A DNA stretch of 64,000 nt from Mycobacteroides sp. LB1 (GTDB lineage Bacteria > Actinomycetota > Actinomycetes > Mycobacteriales > Mycobacteriaceae). Each line of letters begins with the position of its first letter. Positions within the stretch are counted from its first letter, which is position 1. The stretch covers positions 2,046,001 through 2,110,000 of the forward strand of contig NZ_JACCFF010000001.1 of the NCBI RefSeq assembly GCF_013449725.1, in the 5' to 3' direction. Shown here one piece after another: positions 55,027-63,013 of the stretch. Both the position numbers and the translations under genes were made by a program. Below the pieces are notes generated by a model. It saw only the letters and a list, made by a program, of their open reading frames with translations. It searched no databases and had not been told where the DNA came from.

Positions 55027-55986
55027 ATGACCGATGAGCGGCTCGTCACCATCGTGGTGTTCGACGGCATGAAGCTGCTCGACCTGGCCGGGCCTGCCGA
55101 AGTGTTCGCGGAGGCCAACCGATTCGGCGCGCACTATCGACTGGTGGTCGCTTCGGTCGATGGCCGTGACGTGGCGACGTCCATCGGATCATCCTTCACG
55201 GTAACTGCGACAATCGACTCGATCGAGTCCGCGGACACCGTGCTGGTGGCCGGTGGGGATGTGCTGATCGGCCGACCACTCGACCCCGAGCTCGTAGCCG
55301 CCTTAGCCCGGATTCCCTTGCGCTGCCGTCGGATCGCGTCCATCTGTACGGGAGCCTTCCTGTTGGCTCAGGCCGGCGTGCTCGATCGTCGTCGTGCCAC
55401 GACCCACTGGCGTCACGCGGGTCTGCTGCAACGCGCATACCCGAACGTCACCGTCGATCCCGACGCAATCTTCGTCAGGGACGCAAATGTTTTCACCTCT
55501 GCCGGGGTGTCCGCGGGTATCGACTTGGCGCTGGCATTGGTGGAGGATGACTACGGATCAGACATCGTCCGGGAGGTAGCGCGGTCGCTGGTCGTCTATC
55601 TCAAACGCGCGGGTGGCCAGTCCCAGTTCTCCGTCCTTGTGGAATCCGCACCGCCCGCCGGTTCCACGCTTCGTCCGGCAACCGACGCGATAGCCGCCGA
55701 CCCCGCCGCCGATCACAGCGTCGCCAAGCTCGCCTCGCGGGCGGCGCTGAGCACCCGCCAGCTCACTCGGCTCTTTCACACTGAATTAGGTTCTACCCCA
55801 GCACGATACGTGGAGATCGTTCGAATCGATGCAGCCCGCGGCGCCCTGGACGCGGGAAGCACGGTCGCCGAAGCCGCACGGATCGCCGGGTTCGGGAGCC
55901 CCGAAACGCTGCGTCGGGTCTTCATCAACGAGCTGGGCGTCTCACCGAAGACCTATCGCGACCGATTCCGCACCGCCGCGCGCTAG
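55027..55986 (+). CDS. GlxA-type AraC family regulator (DJ-1/PfpI + AraC HTH)
   Basis: This 319-residue regulator has an N-terminal DJ-1/PfpI-like domain (residues about 1-190, with Cys in ASICTGAFLLAQAG near 109) and a C-terminal AraC HTH pair (VAKLASRAALSTRQLTRLFH, then VAEAARIAGFGSPETLRRVF). It fits the GlxA/FtrA type. The N-domain may bind a small ligand rather than act as an enzyme. The stop overlaps the MBL gene stop by 4 bases tail to tail. Confidence 0.92.
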   Translation: MTDERLVTIVVFDGMKLLDLAGPAEVFAEANRFGAHYRLVVASVDGRDVATSIGSSFTVTATIDSIESADTVLVAGGDVLIGRPLDPELVAALARIPLRCRRIASICTGAFLLAQAGVLDRRRATTHWRHAGLLQRAYPNVTVDPDAIFVRDANVFTSAGVSAGIDLALALVEDDYGSDIVREVARSLVVYLKRAGGQSQFSVLVESAPPAGSTLRPATDAIAADPAADHSVAKLASRAALSTRQLTRLFHTELGSTPARYVEIVRIDAARGALDAGSTVAEAARIAGFGSPETLRRVFINELGVSPKTYRDRFRTAAR

Positions 55987-56606
55987 TGGCCGCGCGCCAC
56001 CCAATCGTCGTAGTGCACGATTTCGTCGCCGACAGTGGTCGTGTCACCATGCCCGGTGTAGACCACCGTGTCTGCGGGCAGCGGCCCGAGCCGTCCCGAA
56101 ATAGACTGCAGAATCGTCGGGAAATCGGAGAACGACCTGCCGGTGGCACCCGGTCCACCCTGAAAAAGGGTATCGCCTGAGAACACCGCACGCAGGTCGG
56201 GCGCGTACCAGCACACCGAGCCCGGGGAATGTCCCGGTGTGTGCAGGACGTGCAGTTCCAGACCGCCCACCCTCAGCACCACGTCATCCTCGACACTTCG
56301 GAACTCCTTGTCCGGGTGCGTCATTCGCCACAGCATGTCATCTGCCGGGTGTAGTAGCACCGGCGCATCCAGAGCCTGGCCCAACTCGGGGGCGACGGTG
56401 ATGTGGTCATTGTGACCATGAGTGCACACCACCGCGATCACGTTGCGGCCGCCTACCGCCTCGATGATCGGCTGAGCCGAATGAGCGGCGTCGAAGACCA
56501 CCACGTCGTCGCCGTCGCCGACCAGCCAAATGTTGTTCTCGACTTCCCAACTGCCGCCGTCGAGCTCAAAAGTTCCGCTGGTAACGAGCCGCTCAATGTC
56601 ACTCAT
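55983..56606 (-). CDS. Metallo-beta-lactamase fold hydrolase (Rv2260-like)
   Basis: This 207-residue MBL-fold protein has metal ligands in VCTHGHNDH near residue 62, HTPGHSPG and FSGDTLF. It is glyoxalase-II-like and resembles Rv2260, which is linked with the mycothiol-dependent formaldehyde dehydrogenase. That partner is not in this window. ATG 56606 follows AAGGTCGATGG. A thioester hydrolase of mycothiol adducts is a plausible role but unproven. Confidence 0.9.
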   Translation of the reverse strand: MSDIERLVTSGTFELDGGSWEVENNIWLVGDGDDVVVFDAAHSAQPIIEAVGGRNVIAVVCTHGHNDHITVAPELGQALDAPVLLHPADDMLWRMTHPDKEFRSVEDDVVLRVGGLELHVLHTPGHSPGSVCWYAPDLRAVFSGDTLFQGGPGATGRSFSDFPTILQSISGRLGPLPADTVVYTGHGDTTTVGDEIVHYDDWVARGH

Positions 56607-56627
56607 CCATCGACCTTTCGCATCGCC

Positions 56628-57683
56628 TCAGTATTGCGGATCGCCCCAACACCGTTCGATCGCGCGCCAAGGATCGGCGAACCGCCCACCCATCCCGCGG
56701 TACGGCGACTGGGTTTTGAGCACGGTCCGCACGATGGGCGCTGCCAGCCGCAGCGGCCCGCGCCTCCACCCCACCGCGGCGCTGGTCTCGGCGTGCATCG
56801 CAGGCAACGCATGCCTCTGGAAGTCGAGGACCTGCTGGGAGCGTCCGGTATCCATCCAATCGGTGACGAACCAGCTGCGGTCATCGTCGGGATCGCCCGG
56901 TCGTCCTATCGGAATGCCGCCGGCAAGCCCCATGGCCGCGGCCGTTTCCGCTGCGACGGCCGACTGCGTGGTGCGATGGGAACTGTCACCGCCGATGAGG
57001 AAGACCTCATCTACGTGGCTTGTCGTGATCGCGGCACAGAAGGCACGCGCGACGTCGCGCACATCGACGGTCTGGATCCGCCCGTCCGACGGAAGTACTG
57101 CTTCGAATCGCAGCAGGTTGGGATCGATGCTCCAACGAGGAGCAGCCGTAAGCACCCCACCGAGCCGGAGCACTACCCATTCGAGACTCGAGGACTTCAC
57201 GAGGTTTTCCGCCGCTACCTTGTGGGCGCCGTACAGGTCGCTCGGATTGACCGGTGTGCCCGCGGTGAGCAATCCCTGGTCGCGATATCGGTTCCGGGCG
57301 CCGTACACGGCAACGCTGGAGGCTAGGACGAACCGCGGTGGCGACGCCAGGTCCGCGGCCGCAGCGAGCAGGGAACCCGTCGCCTCGACATTGACCGCCT
57401 GCGCCAACGGCCGATTCGCGTAACAGAACGGCGGAATCAACGCGGCCAGGTGAACAATCGCGGCGGGCGTAGTGGACGCGACCAACGACGTAACCTCCGT
57501 GGCGGACGTGAGGTCCGCCCACCGAACCTGCACCTCGGGCGGAAGACCCTGTGCACTTGCGAGGTTCGCCGGGGTGCGCAGGTCCGTGGCAACCACCGCG
57601 TAACCCTGTGCCGCGAGAACCGCCACCACAGCAGACCCGACCAACCCGAACGCGCCGGTCACCACAACACGATCGCTGGTCAC
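56628..57683 (-). CDS. NAD-dependent epimerase/dehydratase family protein
   Basis: This 351-residue extended SDR protein has the Rossmann motif VVVTGAFGLVGSAVVAVLAAQG, Ser in LASSVAVYG, and the YGAHK Tyr/Lys pair. GTG 57683 has GGAGGTTGAT directly upstream. Such enzymes modify sugars or steroids. It is divergent from a patatin-like gene, with related palindromic motifs in the region between. It precedes the MBL gene on the same strand by 21 bases. Confidence 0.9.
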   Translation of the reverse strand: MTSDRVVVTGAFGLVGSAVVAVLAAQGYAVVATDLRTPANLASAQGLPPEVQVRWADLTSATEVTSLVASTTPAAIVHLAALIPPFCYANRPLAQAVNVEATGSLLAAAADLASPPRFVLASSVAVYGARNRYRDQGLLTAGTPVNPSDLYGAHKVAAENLVKSSSLEWVVLRLGGVLTAAPRWSIDPNLLRFEAVLPSDGRIQTVDVRDVARAFCAAITTSHVDEVFLIGGDSSHRTTQSAVAAETAAAMGLAGGIPIGRPGDPDDDRSWFVTDWMDTGRSQQVLDFQRHALPAMHAETSAAVGWRRGPLRLAAPIVRTVLKTQSPYRGMGGRFADPWRAIERCWGDPQY

Positions 57684-57696
57684 ATCAACCTCCAAA

Positions 57697-57852
57697 TAGA
57701 CAGGTGTCTAGCCAACTAGCCGACGCCGAATCGAGCCCACAGTGAGACTGAATGCCGATTTGTCAGCAGTTTCGACGGAATTAGCCGCCCGTGGCCGCTC
57801 CAGACTGACACGCTTACCGCGTCTACTGTCCCGGAAAACCAGACACCTGTCC
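57697..57852. promoter_or_regulatory. Two related GACA-N2-TGTC motifs in the divergent region
   Basis: TAGACAGGTGTCTA (57697-57710) and AGACACCTGTCC (57841-57852) share the GACA-N2-TGTC core at each end of the intergenic region. They are possible operators for an unlinked regulator. No regulator gene is adjacent. Confidence 0.4.
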
Positions 57853-57924
57853 AGAACGACTTTTCAGATGTTCCGGTGCGAGAGCCTCGGCAAGCGTGCC
57901 GCTTCAGCTCGCTAGTGTCGTTTC

Positions 57925-58770
57925 ATGACAACGGCGTTCGTGTTGTCCGGTGGCGCCAGCCTCGGGTCCATCCAAGTGGGGATGCTGCTGGCGATGGCCG
58001 AGGCCGGTATCCGCCCCGACCTGATCGTCGGAACTTCGGTGGGTGCCCTCAACGGCGGCTGGGTAGCCGCGCGGTCCGACACCGACGGTATCGACGCACT
58101 GGCGGCGGTATGGCGAGCGCTATCCCGCAACGATGTCTTCCCCACCAGTCTGTCGACGGGGTTCCTGGGGTTTATAGGCCGTCGCCGCAGCCTGGTGTCG
58201 GACTCGGGTTTACGCCGGCTGCTGCGGACACACTTGCGGTTCGCCAGGCTCGAAGACGCTCCCACCCCGCTGCACGTCGTCGCCACCGACGTGCTGACCG
58301 GACAGGACGTGCTGCTGTCCCGTGGTAACCCGATCGACGCCATCGCGGCCAGCGCCGCGGTTCCGGCGATCCTGCCACCAGTCACGATCGACGGACGAGA
58401 TCTCATGGACGGCGGCATCGTCAACAACACCCCGCTCTCGCACGCCGTCGCATTGGGCGCCACCGAAATCTGGGTGCTGCCCACCGGATATGCGTGCGCA
58501 CTATCCGAACCCCCAAGGGGGGCAATGGCTATGGTGCTTCATGCGCTGACTCTCGCCATCAATCAACGACTGACGACCGATGTCATCCGGTTCGAGAGCA
58601 CAGTCGACCTACGGGTGGTCCCGCCGCTATGCCCGGTCCGTACCTCACCGGCGGATTTCTCTCATTCGGCTGAGCTGATCGGCCGCGCCCACGAGCAGAC
58701 ACGCAGGTGGTTGAGTATGCCGCGGTACAGAATCAATCAGGCAGATCTGCTGGAACATCACCACGAGTAA
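57925..58770 (+). CDS. Patatin-like phospholipase family protein
   Basis: This 281-residue patatin-domain protein has VLSGGASLGSIQVGML (oxyanion loop), Ser in IVGTSVGALNGG, and catalytic Asp in DLMDGGIVNNTPL. It is compact and lacks a signal peptide. It is divergent from the epimerase gene and followed after 26 bases by a small helical-protein gene. The lipid substrate is unknown. Confidence 0.92.
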   Translation: MTTAFVLSGGASLGSIQVGMLLAMAEAGIRPDLIVGTSVGALNGGWVAARSDTDGIDALAAVWRALSRNDVFPTSLSTGFLGFIGRRRSLVSDSGLRRLLRTHLRFARLEDAPTPLHVVATDVLTGQDVLLSRGNPIDAIAASAAVPAILPPVTIDGRDLMDGGIVNNTPLSHAVALGATEIWVLPTGYACALSEPPRGAMAMVLHALTLAINQRLTTDVIRFESTVDLRVVPPLCPVRTSPADFSHSAELIGRAHEQTRRWLSMPRYRINQADLLEHHHE

Positions 58771-58796
58771 GCGTTCCCACCTGTAATACTGGCGCC

Positions 58797-59162
58797 GTGG
58801 CGGTCGACGACACCCAGGAAAAAGGCAGCCAACCCGGCTCTCGCACGGGGCGTGAGCGCATCCAGAAGCTCGCCCGAGCGGCGCTGAACGCCGACGTCAC
58901 CATGGAACAACTCGACACCGTGCTGACCGATATGTCCGCTGTTCTCGTCGATATGAACGAGACACTCGGCGTCATCGGTGAACTCACGCCACGGATGATG
59001 CTCGTCGTCGAGCGGATGGAGAACGTCATGACCCGCGTCGAGCGCATCGTCGGCCTCGCCGAGTCGGTGCTCACCCCGGTGGTCGTCACCGAATCGGCGG
59101 TCCGCGGTGTCATCGTGTCATTCCAGAACGAGATCAAGCGGCGTCTGAACCCATCGCGCTGA
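58797..59162 (+). CDS. Helical protein of unknown function
   Basis: This 121-residue protein starts at GTG 58797. The first 30 residues are polar, then a long amphipathic region (MEQLDTVLTDMSAVLVDMNETLGVIGEL, then RMENVMTRVERIVGLAESVL) looks like coiled coil. The tail is basic (NEIKRRLNPSR). It may associate with a membrane or a partner through the helices. No family is recognised. It lies between the patatin-like and nitroreductase genes. Confidence 0.65.
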   Translation: MAVDDTQEKGSQPGSRTGRERIQKLARAALNADVTMEQLDTVLTDMSAVLVDMNETLGVIGELTPRMMLVVERMENVMTRVERIVGLAESVLTPVVVTESAVRGVIVSFQNEIKRRLNPSR

Positions 59163-59175
59163 CTAGTGTGACGAC

Positions 59176-59850
59176 ATGGAGCTCTACGACGTCATGCGCA
59201 CGACATTCGCGGCACGCGAGTTCACCGGGGAACCACTGCCCGACAAGGTCTTAGACCGCATCCTGGACAACGCGCGGTTCGCACCGAGCGGGGGCAACCG
59301 ACAGGCAGGTCACATCATCGTGGTCCGAGACCACGGGACGCGTGAGGCTCTCGCCGAGGCGACCAAGCCGGGCGCGCAGCGCTACTACGCACAGATCACG
59401 GCGGGTGAGACACCGTGGAATCCGGTCATCCCCACACAGGTTGCCCCGGAGACCATCGCGGCGACCACGGTCCCCGAGTCGGTCGTCGAACCGCTGCGCA
59501 CCGCGTCCGTGGTCCTTGTCGTATGCCTGGACCTGCGTCTCGTCGCCGCGGCTGATCAGGATCTGGATCGTGTCGGCGTGATCAGCGGAGCGTCGATCTA
59601 TCCGCTGGTCTGGAACATTCTGCTGGCCGCGCGCGCGGAGGGCTTCGGCGGAACCCTCACCACGATGGCCGTGGCACAGGAGCCCAAAGTGCGTGAACTG
59701 CTGGGCATTCCCGATACGTATGCGGTGGCCGCGGTGCTACCCATCGGCAAGCCGGTCAAGCAACTGACCAGGCTGAGACGCAACAACATCGACGAGTTCG
59801 TAACCCTCGAACGCTTCGACGGGGACCCTTTCTCGCCTGCGAACGACTGA
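59176..59850 (+). CDS. Nitroreductase family protein
   Basis: This 224-residue FMN-dependent nitroreductase-fold protein has an N-terminal TTFAAREFTGEPLPDKVLDRIL, then ARFAPSGGNRQ (FMN contacts), and a glycine-rich LLAARAEGFGGTLTTM followed by IPDTYAVAAVLPIG. Such enzymes reduce nitro groups, quinones or enones with NAD(P)H. It lies 13 bases after the preceding gene, so cotranscription is likely. Confidence 0.92.
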   Translation: MELYDVMRTTFAAREFTGEPLPDKVLDRILDNARFAPSGGNRQAGHIIVVRDHGTREALAEATKPGAQRYYAQITAGETPWNPVIPTQVAPETIAATTVPESVVEPLRTASVVLVVCLDLRLVAAADQDLDRVGVISGASIYPLVWNILLAARAEGFGGTLTTMAVAQEPKVRELLGIPDTYAVAAVLPIGKPVKQLTRLRRNNIDEFVTLERFDGDPFSPAND

Positions 59851-59869
59851 ATGTGCCCGCCGGCTGTGA

Positions 59870-59935
59870 CCAGGGGAACCCGGAGGCATCACTCCTGACG
59901 GCGTGAATATGCGACGTCACACTGATTTCCCCTGG
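59870..59935. repeat. Long-range inverted repeat after the nitroreductase gene
   Basis: CCAGGGGAA (59870-59878) pairs exactly with TTCCCCTGG (59927-59935). A smaller GGAG/CTCC stem lies within the loop. It could form a structured 3' end, but there is no T-run. Confidence 0.4.
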
Positions 59936-59991
59936 CAGCCTGGTGTTTGATCGAATAGACGCGTCAGTCCGCGATCTGAAACGAGCAACCC

Positions 59992-60726
59992 ATGGACGCA
60001 CAGGACGAACCGGGCACCACGCCGGACGAATCGGATATCGCCCTACCCGAGAAGCCGGGCGAGGAGACGGAGACCACCCCGGCGCTCATCACCGCTGCCG
60101 GGTTGGGTGTGGACGGCGAGCACGGACCGCTCTTCGCCGATATCGATCTGGAGCTCACGTCCGGGTTTCACGCCATCCAAATGCCCGGCGGACCCGGACA
60201 GCACACGCTGCTGCTGGCACTGGCCGGCCGGCTCAAGCCCAGCCACGGCACCGTCACCGTGATGGGCGACACCGACCCCCGTGCGATTCGCCGGCACTGC
60301 GCCATCGCCGCGTTCGCCGATATCGACGAGCTGGAAGAGACCGTGACCGTCCAGACCGTGCTCGCCGAACAGGTCCGCTGGCTGGCACCGTGGTTCTCGC
60401 GAGTCCCGGCCGACACCGGACGCGACAAACTGGCCGAGGTGTTCGGTGAGCTCCCGCCACCGTCGGGAGGCACCTACATCGTCGAACTCTCCGATCTCGA
60501 GCTGTTCCTGCTGAGGATCACGTTGGCGCTGCTCTCGGAGCGCCCGATCCTCGTTGTGGGGGACCTCGAACAGGTCCGGGACAACCTGCGGCGCACGACG
60601 GCCGTGGAACGGCTGGGCATCATCGCCGAACAACGCACCGTCATCGTCGGGGTGACCAACCCGCTGGGCACCGACGCACCCATCCACGACTTGCACGATC
60701 ACCGGATATTGACCGGGAAGGAATGA
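59992..60726 (+). CDS. Degenerate ABC-transporter ATPase-like protein
   Basis: This 244-residue protein has the ABC ATPase layout but altered motifs. The Walker A position reads MPGGPGQHTLL, with His where the catalytic Lys should be. The signature LSGGQ is replaced by ELSDLELF, and the Walker B ends VVGDLEQ. The first 35 residues are acidic and disordered-looking. ATP hydrolysis is doubtful. The stop overlaps the start of the YhgE/Pip-type gene as ATGA, so it is probably a regulatory or structural partner. Confidence 0.75.
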   Translation: MDAQDEPGTTPDESDIALPEKPGEETETTPALITAAGLGVDGEHGPLFADIDLELTSGFHAIQMPGGPGQHTLLLALAGRLKPSHGTVTVMGDTDPRAIRRHCAIAAFADIDELEETVTVQTVLAEQVRWLAPWFSRVPADTGRDKLAEVFGELPPPSGGTYIVELSDLELFLLRITLALLSERPILVVGDLEQVRDNLRRTTAVERLGIIAEQRTVIVGVTNPLGTDAPIHDLHDHRILTGKE

Positions 60727-62672
60727 CCATGCTCGCTGGACTTGCATTCGGTTCGGAGATCAAGCGTTTCGGCCGTAGCCGAATGACCCGCGCCGCCATC
60801 GTGGTGCTCATGCTGCTGCCGTTGGTGTACGGCGCGCTGTACCTGTGGGCGTATTGGGATCCCTTCGGCCACGTCAACAAGATGCCCGTGGCACTGGTCA
60901 ACGCCGATAAGGGCGCCGTCGTCTCCGGCCAACAGGTGAACATCGGCGAGGAGATCTCCAAGAGCCTCACCGCCGACGGCAGCATGGACTGGCACGTCGT
61001 CAACCTCGACGAGGCACGCAACGGGGTGGACCACGGCACGTACTACTTCATGTTGGAGTTGCCTCCCGATTTCAGCGAGGCCATCGCGTCACCGCTGACC
61101 GGACAACCGAAACAGGCCAACTTGGTCGCCGTCTACAACGACGCAAACAACTACATCTCGTCGAGTATCGGCCGCACCGCCATCGACCAGGTGCTCAACG
61201 CCGTTTCGACGCGGATCTCCGGCCAGGCCGTTAATCAGGTTCTTTCCGTGGTGGTTTCGTCGGGTGCGGGTATCCAACAGGCAGCCGACGGTGCCCAACA
61301 ACTAGCCGATGGCGCGGCCAAGGTTGACGACGGCGCGGGGCAGCTGGCCACCGGGCTGCACACGGCCCGGCCCGGGTCCGCGCAATTGGCCACCGGCGCC
61401 AAGCAGCTGTCCGACGGCATCAACCAGGCCACCGATCCCTTACTGACGGTGACCAAGGCGGTCGCGACAATCGGCGGAAGCACCGACAAACTACAGCAGG
61501 GGACGGAGGCACTCCGGCAGGCCAACGACCAGATCAATGGCATCTCAAAGGCACAGGACACCGCCGCGAACTCGCTCACGTCCGTCATCGATCAGCTTGC
61601 GGCACGCCAAGATCCGGCCGCGAACACCCTGCGCGATATTCAGGACCAGCTTCGCGGGCATCAGTTCTCGCCACAGATCCGTCAGCAGCTCACCGACGCG
61701 GAGAATGCGGCCATCGCGATGACGGAGACGCTGGGCCCCGGTAGCCCACTGCGATCCGCGCTGGACCGCGTCGGCGGTAAGGGGCAGGACCTCACCAACA
61801 AGCTCACCCAGATGCGTAGCGGGGCGCAGCAGCTCGCCACCGGAAACGCGCAACTGGCCAGCGGTATCGCCCAAATGGATGACGGTGCGCAACAACTGAA
61901 ATCGGGTACCGCGCAACTGCGATCCGGGTCGGCCGAATTGGCGACCAAGCTCGCCGACGGGGCCAGGCAGGCGCCCCACTGGAGCACTCAACAAAAGGAC
62001 GCCATCGCCGATACCATCGGCGGCCCCGTCCATTTGGAGACCTCACACGAGAATGCCGCACCAAACTTCGGGACCGGCATGGCACCGTTCTTCCTCACGC
62101 TCGCGTTGTTCTTCGGAGCATTGGTGCTGTGGATGATCTTGCGGCCCCTGCAAACCCGCGCGATCGCCGCGGAGGTGCTGCCCCTACGGGTGGCGCTGTC
62201 CAGCTATCTACCCGCCGCCGTGATCGGAATCTTCCAGGCGGTCATCCTGTACTGCGTGGTGCGGTTCGGCCTCGGAATGCAGGCCGCACATCCCGTCGCC
62301 ATGCTGGCGTTCATGGTGCTGATCTCGTTCGCTTTCGTCGCCGCGACGCAGGCCATCAACGCGCTCGTCGGCCCGGCAGTGGGTCGCGTCCTCATCATGG
62401 CGCTGCTCATGCTGCAGCTAGTGAGTGCCGGCGGCATGTACCCCGTGGAAACCACCTCGAAACCGTTCCAGATCCTTCACAAGTACGACCCGATGACGTA
62501 CGGGGTCAACGGGTTACGTCAGCTGATCTTGGGTGGTATCGATGGCCGGTTGTGGCAGGCGGCAATCACACTGCTCTGTATCGCGCTGGGTGGGCTCCTG
62601 ATCACGAGTCTGTCGGCTCGGCGCAATCAACTGTGGAATCTGACGAGGCTGCTGCCGTCGATCAAGATGTGA
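60723..62672 (+). CDS. YhgE/Pip family membrane protein (ABC-2-like)
   Basis: This 649-residue protein has one N-terminal helix (IVVLMLLPLVYGALYLWAYW), a large extracytoplasmic domain rich in repeats such as GAQQLADGAAKVDDGAGQLATG, and about five C-terminal helices (residues about 460-640). It is the YhgE/Pip architecture, related to ABC-2 permeases and phage-infection proteins. The helical repeats resemble those of type VII-associated and toxin-receptor proteins. Its ATG overlaps the degenerate ATPase gene stop. The function is unknown. Confidence 0.9.
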   Translation: MTMLAGLAFGSEIKRFGRSRMTRAAIVVLMLLPLVYGALYLWAYWDPFGHVNKMPVALVNADKGAVVSGQQVNIGEEISKSLTADGSMDWHVVNLDEARNGVDHGTYYFMLELPPDFSEAIASPLTGQPKQANLVAVYNDANNYISSSIGRTAIDQVLNAVSTRISGQAVNQVLSVVVSSGAGIQQAADGAQQLADGAAKVDDGAGQLATGLHTARPGSAQLATGAKQLSDGINQATDPLLTVTKAVATIGGSTDKLQQGTEALRQANDQINGISKAQDTAANSLTSVIDQLAARQDPAANTLRDIQDQLRGHQFSPQIRQQLTDAENAAIAMTETLGPGSPLRSALDRVGGKGQDLTNKLTQMRSGAQQLATGNAQLASGIAQMDDGAQQLKSGTAQLRSGSAELATKLADGARQAPHWSTQQKDAIADTIGGPVHLETSHENAAPNFGTGMAPFFLTLALFFGALVLWMILRPLQTRAIAAEVLPLRVALSSYLPAAVIGIFQAVILYCVVRFGLGMQAAHPVAMLAFMVLISFAFVAATQAINALVGPAVGRVLIMALLMLQLVSAGGMYPVETTSKPFQILHKYDPMTYGVNGLRQLILGGIDGRLWQAAITLLCIALGGLLITSLSARRNQLWNLTRLLPSIKM

Positions 62673-62732
62673 GCACTACTACATGTCCCTACAGCTGCCG
62701 CCACACACCGTGCTCACCGTGAAGGACTCCTG

Positions 62733-63013
62733 ATGGTGCCCTTCACGCGGCGCACCATGCTCAAGGTGGGTCTGACCGCGCTACTTATCCCCGACGCGCT
62801 CTCGGGGTGCGGGCGCCGTGCGGCCGACCGGTCATTCGAGGATTGGCGCCGCGAGTTCGAATCGAGGGTCCAGGACCGCATGCGGGCGTGCTCAGCGCGG
62901 ACCATAGCCGTGCAGTCGTACTACTGATGAACATCGACGGAACCGAGGCCACCGGCGAGTTCCGTAGCTCCGTCATCGAGGATCTCCTCGTCGGCACGGA
63001 ACTTATGAAGTAA
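62733..63013 (+). pseudogene. Decayed Tat-lipoprotein gene, possibly a serine hydrolase
   Basis: The N-terminal frame begins at ATG 62733 after AAGGACTCCTG. It encodes a twin-arginine and lipobox signal (RRTMLKVGLTALLIP, then LSGC) and about 40 further residues, stopping at 62927. A second frame, open to a TAA at 63013, carries RAVVLLMNIDGTEATGEF, which looks like the C-terminus of a serine-hydrolase or beta-lactamase-like protein. Too little sequence lies between for a whole domain. I infer an internal deletion plus frameshift. It may instead be a short lipoprotein with chance downstream similarity. Confidence 0.5.

Noticed and set aside
61260..61940. Short repeated GC-rich units resembling a repeat array
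   Set aside because: They are codons for GAQQLADGA-type protein repeats in the YhgE/Pip extracytoplasmic domain, with no regular spacers.
62850..62880. GTTCGAATC resembling a tRNA T-loop
   Set aside because: No acceptor, D-arm or anticodon arm can be folded around it, and it is in the decayed lipoprotein frame.
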